A stretch of DNA of 64,000 nt from Pagrus major (GCF_040436345.1 NC_133233.1:9190381-9254380); one strand, 5' to 3'; shown: positions 14,079-28,343, counted from the stretch's first letter. Numbers and translations: made by a program. The notes: generated from the letters alone by a model not told the origin.

Positions 14079-14811
14079 AAGGTTTTTCAAAGCCTGGCAA
14101 AATCCGTCATCATGATCATCAAGTTGTGTCAGCTTTGCACATGGATCAATGAAGGCAAAAGAGAAATGCCAGTGGTGGATGGCAAAGATAACAGAAAAGT
14201 GTTGCTTAGTACTATTAGGGAAAGTCAAGCATTTGGAGATTATCCCACAAAAACAGTAGGACAGACACAGTGATGCAGTTTCACAAACAACAAGCAGCAT
14301 TTTATAGGACAATTGAAATATGATCCTGTCAGTTATCTTCTAAAGATGGCATCAACAAGCCCTGCTCTGTAAACTGAGAAAGTGAAGAGATGTGATCAGT
14401 ATGCACGCAGCTGACAAGGAACAGACACAGTGAGGAACAATACTGTCTTCATCATTAGCTTATCAATTTGAAAGGTGATGCTGAAGTACAATTTAATCAC
14501 CATTGTACCTTACAGATGGAACAGGAAATTGTCTTTAGAAACTGCATATTTTGTACTTAATTTAATTCCACAATTTTATTAGTCAGATTTACTTCTTTTT
14601 GTAAAAGTGTGATCGTGGTTGGTTCTTACCCTAATGTATGCAACAATTCACAAAATTCATGTGAAGATTCTGCATCAAGTGTAACATTCTCTGTCCTTAA
14701 CCTCAGCTCTGATGAAAATGCAATTGTGGAATATCTGCCAAAACAAAGGGCTAAGAATCCTGTGCATATTTTAAAACAGATTAACAAACCTAAAACTTTT
14801 GGGATGATGTT

Positions 14812-14945
14812 CATGGTAAGTTTTTCCTCACTGAGGGTCTAAGGACAGAAGATGTCGCTTGCTGTACAGATTGTAAAGCCCACTGAGGCAATGTGATTGT
14901 GATTTTGGGCTATATAGATACAATTGATTTGATTTTTATTTGATG
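14812..14945 (+). repeat. L2/Rex1-like retroposon 3' tail
   Basis: TTTTTCCTCACTGAGGGTCT, ACAGATTGTAAAGCCC and the terminal GATACAATTGATTTGATTT resemble the 3' tail of fish L2/Rex1 LINEs and their SINEs. Assigned from memory, not by search. Confidence 0.5.
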
Positions 14946-15299
14946 TTCAAGTGTGCTGGTTTAAGTTGATGCTTCAGTGCAAATCAAAGAGCCATGACGT
15001 CTCAAATCAGCTAACTTCATGATTACATGATTTCCTCTGGCCTTTCTATAGACATACATTGAACCCCCTAAAGTCTAAAAACAGTAAACTGAAATGGCAA
15101 AGCATTAATCATCAGTATTAGTCAAACAAATTCAAAAATGGCCAGGCTGAAGTGATCATTGGTGGATTAAGAGGAATATGCAGCAGCTGGATAGAGTAGT
15201 GCTCTAGACTGGTTCATGGGGACTGATTTTAGCAGCTCTGAAAAAAGTTCAACATATCAGCAGCTAAATGTACTTTTCAAATGTCTGGTGCTTAAGTAA

Positions 15300-15371
15300 G
15301 ACCTTGTGGTGTGACAGTAGTGTGTCTGACTCCAGGTCTGAAAATTGCATGTTTAAATCACATTGTGGTCA
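15300..15371 (+). pseudogene. tRNA-Trp relic (anticodon CCA)
   Basis: 72 nt collinear with the intact gene. It has substitutions in the D arm (GTGT twice), anticodon stem and T loop (TTTAAAT). Its 3' flank (CATCAAGTTAGTCAC around 15405) resembles that of the intact copy at 14007 (CATCAAGTTGTGTCA around 14117), pointing to local duplication. Confidence 0.7.
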
Positions 15372-16052
15372 AATTTTTGACAAGCCCAGCTGCAGCTTCC
15401 ACCATCAAGTTAGTCACACAGAACTTTGACGGTGTTCAAGCAAGTCTTAAGAGAGTGCAGTTAAAAAAGTTAGATGATGAGTAAATATGGTTCTGGCTGC
15501 AGCTCAGAAGATCTCTGAAAAGTGAATCAGTAATTCGGCACATCCTGACCACCAGCGTCAACGTGGCAGTCAATATGGTCCCAAAGGTCATGTCCAACGT
15601 ATGGCTCTGGCCAGTTAAACCAGCAAACTTGCTTTATTTCAACATTAGATATTATGATATTTGTATAATATTTATAAATACATTATATAAAGATTTTCCT
15701 GTTAATCTGAATGCAACAAGTTATAGGTCTACTGTCTGATTGTGGACTCAAAACTGTATGCTCTCACAAGACTATCCAGTTGACACAGGTATGTATGTGG
15801 TGTTTGGCTACTCTGACCTGTCCTCAATAAAGTGTATCTTGTCAGATCAGTTTGCCAGAGAGGCATGTCAGGTCAATGGTCTATGTTGTTGCTCACAGTG
15901 AGACGCTCCCCCATTTTGATCCTTATTATAATGAGCTTTTATGATAGAGATAACAACATGTAGCTTTCACAACACTTTCCAGCTCACATGGATGTTTGGT
16001 TGTAATCAGACTTCAGGAAACTGTAGGCTAGTGCAAAGTTGGTTTCCTGGCA

Positions 16053-16127
16053 GGTGCTGTAGCTCAGCTGTTAGAACAGCTGTCTCCCAACTGAGAAGGT
16101 CTGGGCTTCAATCTCCACTAAAGCCAA
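16053..16127 (+). repeat. tRNA-like SINE fragment
   Basis: GTAGCTCAG...TTAGAAC and GGGCTTCAATCTCC look like the A and B boxes of a tRNA-derived SINE common in teleosts. The anticodon stem does not pair cleanly, so I do not call a tRNA gene. It is unrelated to the tRNA-Trp copies. Confidence 0.4.
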
Positions 16128-17097
16128 CATGCCTATGGGCTGATGAACATACCACTGGTCTTATACTTACTGGTTTACTTTAAGGCTCTGTGATTTCCAC
16201 AGAAGGACTATCTGTCAGCTGAAGCACAAGAACATGTCACTTTTTTTTAGCCCTCCACAAGATGGAATATGCACAATACACCTGAAGTAACCAAACAGCA
16301 CCTGCATTTCACCACAAAGACTCAGCAGCGCCTCTATTTCTGGAGTTCTTTTGGGCCATGAGAAATGAATCTAAGTGTGCAGTAAACCTGCAGTCCTATC
16401 TCGTTACATGTGTCATACAGAAGTTATCATTTATGAAGCCTTCTAAACTCCACATCAGCATTATACTTAGCAGCAGGTATCACTGTCAGGGAGTAGTTTT
16501 TTTGTTTTTTGTTTTTTAATTTACATGAGGGAGAGAAAATGTGTTTTTATTTCAAGGGCAGATGCCGATGCTGATTATTAGTAATCATGGAGACAGAAAA
16601 CCAATATTTGAATCGATATACATTTGCAGTACAAATAAAAATCTTGTGTCAAAATAAACAGTGAACAACATTTACTTTACTTGAGTATTTCATTCATTTG
16701 AAATCTCAAGTTACTGGTTACTTTTCAGATTCAGATTATTTAATGTTGATAGGCTATTATTTGTGATGTGTAACCAGTAAGATGTGTGTTAGGCGAGATA
16801 CTGAGTAAGACCACAAAGTGGTATTGCATTTTGAAATGAATTTACTTTATCGGCAATCAGACACACAAAAAACTCAGATACCAAATAGACCAGATAGATA
16901 TGATATATATGAAAAATGAGGAATATCAACACTCATAATCTATCAATGCTGATTTTTTTATATGTATGACCTGTAAACAAGTGGGCACTTTTTGCAAAAA
17001 AAAACATTAAAAAACAGACTAGCCCTTTTTCTGCTGGGTTATGCCTTTTTCTGTATCATATTTCATTAAAAGCAGCATCTTTCTTTTGTTCTGTCAA

Positions 17098-17160
17098 AAC
17101 ACTTAGTGAACTGTTTTTAAACGTGCTCTACAAATAAAGTTATTATTATTATTATTATAC
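17098..17160 (+). repeat. LINE-type tail ending in (TTA)n
   Basis: ACGTGCTCTACAAATAAAGT leads into six to seven TAT/TTA units, a usual L2-like tail. Confidence 0.5.
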
Positions 17161-20132
17161 CACCTGCATATTACCAATTACCTACTTTTTTCTTAGTAGC
17201 TTTTGTTAACAAGACCAGATGTCTCCCTAGGACAGCTTTGCTGTAGTTTAACTTTGTCTAGTGTGAAGTTATTGGTAGCCTGCAAAACTATACGTTCAAA
17301 GTAGATTCCCCAAAACTTCATTGGGATTTTGGATTTACTGGACGAGAAAGGACTGACTCTATCGTTGAAGTAATGAAATGGTGAAAGTGTGAAAATGAGC
17401 AGATAACCACCTTGCTAAAATCTCAACAGGTAATTTAGAGAGGACTGCACAATCTCCAGACTTTCACAGCCTGAGCAAAGAGCTTAGACATCACTGGGAC
17501 CTCTGACCTCTGGGAGCACAGACCTCCCTGTGACTCACCAATTCAACCCAGTAGTTCAGCTTCTCAACCTCCCACTTTTACAGTTTGCACTCTGCAGCAT
17601 AATAACAGCTGTGATTTATGGAGTGTATATTCTCCCCTGTGAGTCATAAACACTGGTGTCACAAATGCTTTCTGCCTCTCTTTTGTGCGTAAGCGTGCGC
17701 GCACACACACACACAGATAGAGACGGGGAGAGAGACACACACACCGCCCTAGTTTCTTATCTTTGCCAAAGTGTTCACTGTTGCTCTCAAGAGAAAGTAA
17801 AGCAAATGCAAAACAGGAGAAGATATGGAACTGTGGCAGGCTACTGCTGCAACTACTGCAAGGTCACTTACTGTACAGTGCAGCTTACATTTTCTATGCA
17901 TGTGCGTCAAACACAAAAAAGGTTTAAGAAGGTAAATCCTTACATCTTAAGTTATGGGTGTCAGTGCATCCCACACACAAATAAAATGATTAATAATTAA
18001 AACACATTGTATATAATCAGGGCTGAGAAGTGGCTTCGTACAACGACAGATGAAGAATGTGCTGTTGATGAAAAGCAAACAAAAGTTTACTAAAAGATTT
18101 AACAAAGTCTAGAGAGAATGACTAAACTTTTATACCAACATGTATCATTAATAGGCTGTAGAAATGTCCTTTTATTCAAACAAATACTTAAGTAGGCAGC
18201 TCTGCTTTAGAGACAGCCTTTCTCGTCTAGTCAAAAATTCCTCTGTGGTGCTCACAATGCTAATTCATAAAGAGCTCGTTACTGGTTGTTTATAAAAGCC
18301 TTCTTTAGCCCTGACTGACCCGACAGACGAGTTGGCTGGTTGACATCATACGTTGTGGGTAAGACAAACTCCTGTACGTGGAAGGTAATAGTTGATTTTC
18401 CAGTTTAGTTCAGTTCACTTGGTTTGTTTTAGCTCTCTAAAACAGACTGAACGTCCCTCTGGGGCAGAACAATTGCTTCTAGTGGAAAACTGCAGTCACA
18501 AACTGTGTATTGTCTATCTTCGTTCAGGCAGATAGTAATTTGTTAAAGAAGTAGTATATGAGGGAAGCCTTACACTGGTATTCCTCTGAGACAAAGTCAC
18601 CTCCAGGGTCTTTGCATTATTGATGCACTGCCTGCCCGAAGCCACCGCAGTCTGCAGAGTACAACACTGAGAGAAATATGACACCTCGCTACACACATAC
18701 ATGCAGGACTGCACACACCGGAGAGGCCTACTGCGTACTGCATGTTATTATCCATGGGAGCATGTCCAGGGTTTAAAAAATGAATAGAAGAAACAGCACG
18801 AGAGACTAAAAAGCTACATTTAATTGTCATGAAGAACTTTCATGGTCTTGCTGGTTATTAAGTTTAAAAGATTTTCACACATTGTACATTGTAAGAAGCT
18901 GGAGACGGTGTAATTGGGCAGCATAAAACTTTACAACTTTGTTTCTGAGAGAAAAAAAAGCTCCATTCCACCCTTACAGAGAGAGAAAGACAGCGTTGCT
19001 TGCCCAGAAGAGGGGAAATTTTCTTTCACTAACACTCTAGATGGATAGTCTGCTGCTACTGTACTTGACTGCCTGGTGACAAAAAGTTGCTCAGCAGTTT
19101 TACTCTGCACCATTAATCTCATTTACACACAAAACTGACTAATTAAACTTTGACCAATTTACATACAGTAGTTCTTCTCCACAATTACCCCATTAACTGA
19201 TGACCTCTGCTGATCGTCTGGCTTGTTGAGATAATTGGGTTTTTTTTTTTATAACACAGAACTAAGGCAGATTCCACCATGTGTTACAAAAATCATGGCA
19301 AAGTCTACAATATCATCTGTTTGCTCTCAAAAATGGGCCAACTACAAATTCACAAAGTCTCAAACTTCCCTTCTCTTTCACTCACTGTCACTGTTCCAAC
19401 AAACAACATATTTAATGATTAATCATTCAGAGCATTTAACAATTCAGTTGCATGCATAATATGTGGGTTAGAGTCTCAGTTGCTCTAAACATCTAGACTG
19501 AACAAAGTACTCAGAAGACCCAAAAGAAACAAGTTTGTAAATGAATCGTTCTACTTTTTCAAATGGAAAACAGATAAAGTTGCACACAACTGGCAGACAT
19601 TTAAGGTTGTATGAGGAAACATAATCTCAAAAGAGTCAACAACAAGGAATGACTTTGTAATATGGATATGTTTTGAGTGCAGCCACATATGAAAAGGCTA
19701 AAAGAGATATATTTATATTTCTTTTGTCCAACAGGTAACATTTCCTCACACTGAGCCAAATTGTGCAGCCTCTTAACATAGAGACCCTCCAAATATCTTC
19801 CACACCTAAACACACTGAGTCAGAGCAGAGGCTACTGTCAATTTTTCTGGAGTCTCGTTCTGTAACTGTGGAGGGGAGGGAAAACATCTTATACTGTAAG
19901 TCAAAGGCACAGACATTCTCTATACAAATGACACTTGATTTTCCAAGCTCTCTGAATTGAGATGAGTTGTATGCTTGGATAAACCTCTACAGTCATCTCT
20001 CCTGCTGTGTGATCTGCTTCAGCAGGGGATTTGTAGTCCCTAAACCTTGTTTCTCCAGGACTACAACTGCACACATCACCCCTCATGAACTGAGCATCTG
20101 GTCTGGATAAAAAAAGCAGGTCGGACTGCTTT

Positions 20133-20244
<112 letters not shown>

Positions 20245-22459
20245 TCCACACAGCCCAGACATGCTGCCTCATGGCTCAGCATGAGCGGGAACTGCTGCTG
20301 CGATGAAGGTTTCACTGACAAATTAAAACAGACATTATCACATGAGGATCTCATTGAGTACTTTCATAATGATACATCATTAAGCCAATTAAAGAGGAAA
20401 CCTTCAAATGGGATGTGCCACTGATTAGGAGGCATGACAGACTTAAAAACCCAGCAGTTTGTTGTTGTATGACTGTATGACTTGAGCGAATTCTTAAGGC
20501 AAGTTCTTAAAGCATGAGTCTTTTTTTGTTCTTAGAATAACCATCTCAGGACTGGAGTTACGTGTATTGAGCCTTTATTCAGTCAGTGAAAAATAAAAAA
20601 GAAACATAAAACTAAACCATGTCTTGTAGACAGGTCACAGTCTGTAATTTAGCTTAGCTAGTAGCTTGCATGTTGGCTTGCCTCCCAGAGTCATGCTTTT
20701 ATTAGCGTCTTTATTAGCAATCTCTCTGAAGTGCCAGGATAGGTAGCTCGCTCAGGCAGCTAGCCAGTTTCATCTCATCTGAGACGAGTGGTCATTAGCA
20801 ACAGCAGGAGTGTTTTACACACACATGCACACACAGCTTACACACCTTACTGTCTGGGGCATCAAACACCTCTGGGGATATGGTGGGACATGCAGAGTAA
20901 CATGCATGATTTGGCAACTGTGGTGCACTAAAGAGAAAATCATGTCTCTTTGTACATGCAATTATAAGGATGAATGTATTCGCAAACATAAAACTGCAAT
21001 AAAGATTTTTATTAAAATACAATAGATGCTTGGTTTAAAGAACACCCTATGGCATACAAATGGTTATAGTGTACACAGCTTTCTAATATGTACTACTGAT
21101 GCAAACAAGTTTATAATCATTGATGAGTAGGTTACCAGTCAGTAAAAAAACATCATCATTATGTCTCAGTCGTATTTACTTATGTTATAATTTCCTTAAA
21201 ATTGAGATAATACTACTTTCTTCTCAGCAGAACCTAGAATTCTCTCGCTAACGGGAAACAGTACCCTAGTTGACCCTGACCTCTGACCTTCCAACAGACG
21301 GGAAAAAGCAAAAGGACGATTTCCTTTAGGGGTTAATAATGAGTCTAACTGTCAGTTTCCAATGCTTATTAGAAGTCCACCAACAGACAGAGGGTGAGGG
21401 TGTCATATTACTGAAAGGACAACTGAGTCAAACCCTGAGGGAGGCCATCTGCTCAGGAAGAGAAACGGTCAGATTTGGTTGTAAATGTGAAATATGTAGT
21501 GTTATTTTACAAGGGGGGATTTTCATAATATAAAGAACCTGTTACAGACTTCACACCCATCAGTCACCGCCAGTGTGACATTTTACTTCCAAAATATACG
21601 GAAAACAATGGAAACAACTGAAAACATGCCAGTGTCATTGCAACAATAGTGATGTACATCTAAATCAGGACAGAAGGAGAGAACAATGAATGAATGTTCT
21701 CATGTGGATGTGCCGCTTTCAATTTATTGTTATTCACAGAATTCTACATGCAAAAGAGCCACACCAACATTCACAATAGCAAAGCAACAGAATAACACCT
21801 GTTATTTTCAACTAGCAAAGCAAAGACAACCAAGCTCACCAGTTTCTAATCCAACAACTTTGCTACAAGTGGCACTGAAATTCAGCACAGTCTCTGCAAG
21901 TGAAGGCCTGCTGGTTCAGTGAAACTGGCTGAGCACTGCGAGACTCTTTGTCTGCTTACAGAGGCAGCAGTCAGTCAGCACAATTTTCGGCACGCTTTTG
22001 TTTATTATTTCATAAGCACAGAGGTTATGCTTGCCAGATGGGACCTCTAAACGAGCCAAGTGAAACACAGAGCACAGGGTGAATCACCAAGCACAGACAA
22101 CCCGCAGTGGAGATGTCAGGACACACACTGCTCTTTCACAGGCTACAGATGTGAAACACAGAGAGGTCAAAGTGTGTCTTCTAGGATTTGTGTTTGTGAG
22201 TGTGGAGGAGGAGGTCCCTGGGATCTAAATGTGGAACAAACATCATTATGTCCTGCTCATTGTGTACTGTAATAGAAACATGATCTCAGTGCTATTGTTG
22301 ACAAATGGTCAGACTGCAACTCACATCCACACATAATGGTTACGGAGACAAGAGTAAACTTCAGTCAATGAAGAATTGAGTCAGCTCACTCTGTCATTGC
22401 TTTTGTTGATGGTGAGCATGCAGGATAGGGTTTCGAGCGGCAAGTTTGAATGTAAAACA

Positions 22460-22725
22460 TAGAGCCTGACCGATATAACGGTTGCATTGGTATTGCCGTA
22501 TATATGTTGCCCGTTATGCACTGATACGAAAACTCTTGTTAGAGATTATAATGCAGAAAAAGATGTTTAGAATAACTAATAATTCTTAAATTCCCAACGA
22601 GTTTACTTTTTCTGTACACTGGTGTCAGTTCAGTTTATATCAGCCAATATCAATCAATATTTTGATATTGGAATTTTTTACTTTCCACCATCAGTATTGG
22701 CATTGGCCCGAAAAGTCGGGCTCTA
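22460..22725. mobile_element. MITE-like element with TAGAGCC(T/C)GAC terminal repeats
   Basis: 266 bp. The left end TAGAGCCTGACCGAT and the inverted right end TAGAGCCCGAC face each other, with interior motifs CCGATATAACG and CAGCCAATATCA. A familiar non-autonomous fish DNA transposon type; no coding capacity. Confidence 0.65.
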
Positions 22726-22879
22726 GTAAAGAGAGTGAGAGTCAGAACCCATTTGTTCTGAGGAGTGTGCTGGTCATGGTTTGTAAAGATTCAACAGACC
22801 GTGACCATGTAACCCTCTTACACTCTTTAGCACACACCTCACACTAAAGAAAGGAGGGACGATCAGTGCATTGAGAGGG

Positions 22880-22882
<3 letters not shown>

Positions 22883-22963
<81 letters not shown>

Positions 22964-22970
22964 GTGTGTG
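22883..22970. repeat. (TG)n microsatellite, about 44 units, one CG interruption
   Basis: A TG tract with a single CG at 22958-22959. Confidence 0.97.
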
Positions 22971-23945
22971 CTTTTGCAAATCCCGCAGTGTTCAAGAGCA
23001 ACATATGCAGAGCAGACATAAGAGTAAAGGGCTGCTAGAGGGAGTGGCAAGTCTTTGGTCTCACATGTTGAGACAGTGACCATGCTCTCCCCACATCTAT
23101 ACGGCAACAGCTGAGCACAAAATTAGCTCATGTTCCTAATAAAGAGTTCTCTAATAACACAGGATACATACTCTAATTCCACAAAACACACACAGCTGGT
23201 GAATCGTACACTGGAGGCAAAATGAAACTGTCTTCTTCTTAACAACCATAGAGGCTTACTTTTCACTTTGAGTGTCCAACGTGATGTGACACCAGATGTG
23301 ATGTAGCACAGCCTAAGAAATGTACTTACTCACCAAACAGTGCTAAGCTTGAGTCTGAACACTGATAATAACCCGCAGTAGCAAACTGAGTTTCTCTAAA
23401 AAGAAGTGGCTGGTTGGCCCATCACAACCAACCAACAGTCCACCCACTGCCCCACTTCTCACAATGTAAATACAGAGGTATGATATGCATGACATACTCT
23501 GTCATGAAACCAACAGCCTGCTGTGTATTTACAACCTTGTTTGTATAATTTATCCATTCTCACCTTATAATTCTAGATATTCTGGTTGTGTTTAACAGGC
23601 AGCTGGAGGCAGTGTACTGTGTATTATCTCAAGTTATGCATCGCTGTCACACACTACAAATGTCAGTCATGGTAGAAAAGAGCTTTTCATAAAAAACTAT
23701 ATGTAGCCAGTGTTTTTTCACTTATTCAGTTACTTTTATAATCCTAGGCTGATGCATTACCTAACTTTGAACACATGAGGCCTTCAAAATCAATGACCCT
23801 GATGTGATTTGAGACATCATACTGCATGTTCTTAATTAGATCAGAGCTGAGCCGCACATAGCTTCTGCTCCGGACTGGTACCTGTGTTGTCACCAGACCA
23901 ATGTCGCTCTGTGGCTGAGTCATGGGGACCTGCAGCCAGCAAAAG

Positions 23946-24017
23946 GACCTCGTGGCGCAACGGTAGCGCGTCTGACTCCAGATCAGAAGGTTGCGTGTTC
24001 AAATCACGTCGGGGTCA
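23946..24017 (+). tRNA. tRNA-Trp (anticodon CCA)
   Basis: Identical over all 72 nt to the copy at 14007, so every stem, the CCA anticodon and both promoter boxes are intact. No T4 run follows within about 30 nt (only TTT at 24022 and 24031), so termination may be less efficient. The immediate 3' flank (TATCTTT) resembles that of the minus-strand copy at 57493, suggesting a shared duplicated segment. Confidence 0.93.
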
Positions 24018-25208
24018 TATCTTTACCTCATTTCCTCTCGGGATTAAGAAAGTTATCTATCTAAATATATGGATTGTATGATAAATGGTCTTTTCAGTTA
24101 TGTATGGTAAGATAGTCGAATTGGAAGTATTCTAACATAATGACCTGCAAAGTTTCCAATGTGACAGGAATTACTGAACTTCTGAATCTTTGTCAGGAAG
24201 ACACACAGACAAATGGAAAACACAGTGAGAGAGAGAGTAAGTGCAAGTCACTTTCTAAAGGATCACTTGGGCAAACATCCAAAAAGCACAAACAATGAAG
24301 CCTGAAACTCTGAGCCACGGAGAGTAACAGTAAAGTCATGCACTCAATAATACATGAGATGTAAACAATAGGAAAGAAATTCGTCTAAAAAAAGACAAAG
24401 ACAGTCCAGATGTGTGTCTACATTTGGAGGGAGTTGAGCTCTGTGTTTATGTCTTGCCAGACCTTAAACTGACTCCTGCTCTCTAACAACAGCCATTAGC
24501 TGGTGATAATAAATGACTGCTTGGACAAGAATTGACAAAGCAAAGTGGAAGCAGGAGCATTGTGCTTTTGAGGTCTATCACATTTTAATATAAGGCTTGA
24601 AGTAAGCTCTATTTACAGTAACACATCTCTGGAGGATCTATTTGTGTGTGATTTTTATGATTGCTGGAAGAAGAACCATGCAGGGCACTTCGAGAGGGTC
24701 CCCTTTGACGACAACATGGCAAGGAAAGAATAGTAAAAGAAGCAGCAGCAACAGAGCTGCATTTACTAAGTACTATTACAATTAATCTGAAATTCTTGTA
24801 AACCTTAAACACATCATTGATTTACGCCTGTCTAATCCTGCCTTGTTCACAGCATGCACACAATATAAAGTAGTATTATCTTAAGGAAATATAACAAAGT
24901 AAATATTTGATTTAGTTCTTTATGATGGATGACAGATCAGTACACTGTGTCACGTACACTGCATATATTGTACATACAGTACTGTACAGCCTACTTCAGT
25001 CTGATTTCCATTTGTTGTCCTCTGAGCAGGACACATTATGTAATGTGAGAAGCTTTCTGCAGCAGCTAAGTCTGGTGCCTCATACAACACAGGGCTGTCA
25101 TTATCAGGACAATCACGACCTCTTACTCAGATATTTAAAACTGTCAAACCTGCCTAGTCAATGAAGGAAAGTTAGCACAAACATCACAGAGACAAAAGCA
25201 TGTGCCAT

Positions 25209-25449
25209 TAGGGGGGAGCGATCTGGCCAAAAAATATAATTAACTATTTAATTGATATTTAATTGATCTATTTAATAAAAGATCATTTTTTTCTCAATGT
25301 GTGTTAATGTGGGTTAATGTAGCATGTAACACCTGCTAGTCAATAAGGTAACATGAGGTCTGGGAGCATAAGTGAGAGGATATTTAATAACACAATCTCT
25401 ACAATTTCAAGATTAATCATGACCTAAAATCGTCAGATCGTCCCCCTAC
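25209..25449. mobile_element. MITE-like element with TAGGGGG terminal repeats
   Basis: About 240 bp. Left end TAGGGGGGAGCGATCT and inverted right end TAGGGGGACGATCT, AT-rich interior, no coding frame. Confidence 0.55.
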
Positions 25450-26231
25450 TTGTTGTGCTTAATGAGCAGGTACTATGTTCTAGTCTCATATCAGCACTCA
25501 ACCTTCCCACTGAGTGATGCTTGATTGCTTCGTAGTTAGGGAAATGTTCATTGACCCTGCACAGGAAACAGATGACATGGGAAAAGCACTTCAGGCTGAA
25601 GACATGAAATGTCAGCGGGAAACGTCCGTGTAGGTTAAATGGAGGGAGAGGGGATTAAAAGTGAGGTGAGGAAGGCAGGCAGGAAAGCTGGAGGACAACA
25701 CAGAGTGAGAGGTAAAGAGAGAAGGTGCAGCACATCACATTGCAATGCAACAGTGTCATATCTGATTTGACATCTGCAGGTTGTATTATGTTTAAACAAT
25801 GAAACCTCAGCCCTAGAGATGTTAGCAAAAAGGGGAAAAAAAACGCCTCGCTATCTTGTGCATTAACTTCAGTGCACTAAACCAAAGAGAAGCAAACTGT
25901 AACCAATGGTACACTCCTTTAAACTCCCTCTAAACACTGTTTGTTTATAGCTTAACTTCTGGGTTTGATTTTCCAACAAACATCATCGAAAGTGATCTCA
26001 GAGCACATGGAGACATACAGCTACAACATCTAAGAAGTTGGAAATCAAACATCAAGATGAACATTAAAATGCAATCAAAGTTTAGCAAATAGCAATCTCT
26101 CTCCTAGATCTCAGCCAACAAACACACAGGCAGGCGAATGACGACCTGAAGCTTCACTGGGAGAGATAATCACACTTTAAACAGACTGAGGTAACAATTT
26201 CTGAAAAAAAAACAGTGCTGTGTTTCAAAAA

Positions 26232-26303
26232 CATTTAGTGATGCAACGGTTACATATCTGACTCCTGATCAAAAGGCTGTACGTTCAAATCATGTGCAGG
26301 TCA
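26232..26303 (+). pseudogene. tRNA-Trp relic (anticodon position CCT)
   Basis: 72 nt collinear copy with the loop CTCCTGA. The acceptor stem is degraded (5' side ATTTA), while GTTCAAATC of the B box is kept. Confidence 0.6.
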
Positions 26304-28317
26304 GTGCAATGGAGTGAAGACCAAAGCTCCACACCAGGCTGTTAACATGACCTCTGTCTTCTATCTGGAAAGGGAACAACCTGCTCATCTCGTACTTCCC
26401 CCAGCGTAACCTCTTCTCTGCTTTCTTAGCTGTCTCTATCCATCATTCTGTAATTGGCTTCTGTAATGGCTGTGCTGATGGAATACTCACCTATCAGCAC
26501 CTCCATTAACAAGCTGCCAAGTGCCAATGGGATTTCTTCTTGATAAAAGCATGACATTATCTAGATGAATTAGTTGAAGGCGGGGGATTTCACCAAGACT
26601 TTACACCACATGAAGGCATTGTTATAATCATGTTTACCCGGATTAATGTGCTGCCTAATGCTCTGTTTTTATTTTGGAACCACACTTTGTTTCCTGTTTA
26701 ACAGAATTGCCATTTGCCACTTTTTCCATCTTTATACAAGCATGCTTGTCTGCTTATTTTTCTTGAGCATTTATTATGTAAAGTACACACACATAGCCCT
26801 CGTAAAAACTATTCAGTGTTCTCCTTAAGTGCTGACTACTGTTGTATGTTAATGAATAGGCTTCCATTTACTTTGCAAACATTACACTGTGCATTTAAAT
26901 CTTTCATTAATCCAGAAAAAGGTTTACTGAGTATATGCACTCTGTTTAAGCACACAGTACGCCATAGTACTCTACATTTTCTACAGAAATCCATCATGGA
27001 TCATACCCTGTGTAACACACAGATTAACATTTCTGATGATAAATGATTCACATGTGTTTGGTAAGATTAGATCTGTGCTATCCAAGCAAATTTATCATAA
27101 TTCTGATGTCATTTTGTCATACTTTTTACATGAGGATCTCAGTAAATCTGGTTTGGAGAGGTTTGACACAAAGGGGCCAACATGACAAAGCTACTGAATT
27201 CAATCCAGTTTTACTTCAAGTCCTGGTTTGACATGTTAGGAAGTGCAACTTGACACACATCATCAAGTCAGCTCAAATTTATTGAGACCATTTCGAATTA
27301 TGGGATAATTATCTAAGTTACAACATTTTGTTCCTGAATCATGACAAAATATGAGACTAATTGGAAAAAGAGCAGTTTTTGCTATCTTCCTCTGTGTCTT
27401 GGTGTGTCCCTTGTGTCAGACTCTGAGTGCAGAGTTAGGAAGAAACACACATGGCCACTTAGCTTCTCGGCTGCTTTTCTGTTCACTGTCTTGAAGCTTG
27501 GCAGCATGAACAGCATTCAAAGCCAAAGGCTGAGCTCACACACACTGTCAGCAGCCTGCTAGTGCAGGAGTGCAGACGTGTAATTGTTTTCTTTATGTTA
27601 CTGAAATAGACTTCCTGCATTAATGTCACTATTATGGACTAATCAGTCTAATTGTGACTTAATGCCTGGACACAGTTATAATACAGTCAGCTCATGGAGT
27701 CTGAGATTATTCAGTTTGAGGGAAACTGATCCCCTATTCCCTCTGTGCAGACAAAAAACTGGAGTTATCATTTGTCTCCAGCATGAACAGCAACACATTT
27801 TTTTCTGTCAACACCTAGAGACAAGTCTCCTCTTCAGACCTGCCGAATATAAACACATAAATCACTGTCTCTGAGTCTGTCTATCATTCAGGAAATCACT
27901 TGGTTTTGTTCCCCATCAGTCCACTTCCCCTCGAAAACTCTGTCAAGCGTCAAAAAGAGGGAAATCCCTAACCTCAAAAACAGAACGTGTCTTCCTTGTG
28001 TTTCTACCTTGTAATTTTCCGATTTCTCCCATGTTGCCCTTCTAATAGCAACTGAGTCTTCCAAACATAATAACATTATATTTAACTCTTAGGGTACACC
28101 CACAACTAATGAAGTGCCTGTGAAGAGAGAAACAGTGCCGTTTAAGCGGTGAACTAAAAAAGAGGGTTTGCATGTGAAATGCTCACTATGGTATGGCGAA
28201 GCCCAGAAATACAGTAGCCTGTTCACATGGGTTTGATCATCTCTCCACAAGAACACCAGCTGGAAAATATAAAGCTTAAAAAGTGGATAATATTGAGTAT
28301 GTCATATCTCCTACTGT

Positions 28318-28343
28318 TACTACTACTACTACTACTACTACTT
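28318..28343. repeat. (TAC)n microsatellite
   Basis: About 8-9 TAC units. Confidence 0.95.

Noticed and set aside
13876..14152. Open frames with the peptide TSWRNGSASDSRSEGCVFKS, also at 23884-24081 and, degraded, at 4048-4257
   Set aside because: They are translations of the tRNA-Trp genes. The apparent protein family is an artefact of the repeated tRNA sequence.
16053..16127. A tRNA gene with anticodon CCC
   Set aside because: The acceptor and anticodon stems do not pair. Better explained as a tRNA-derived SINE piece.
17656..18000. 114-codon plus-strand open frame
   Set aside because: Runs through an AC microsatellite and has no family resemblance.
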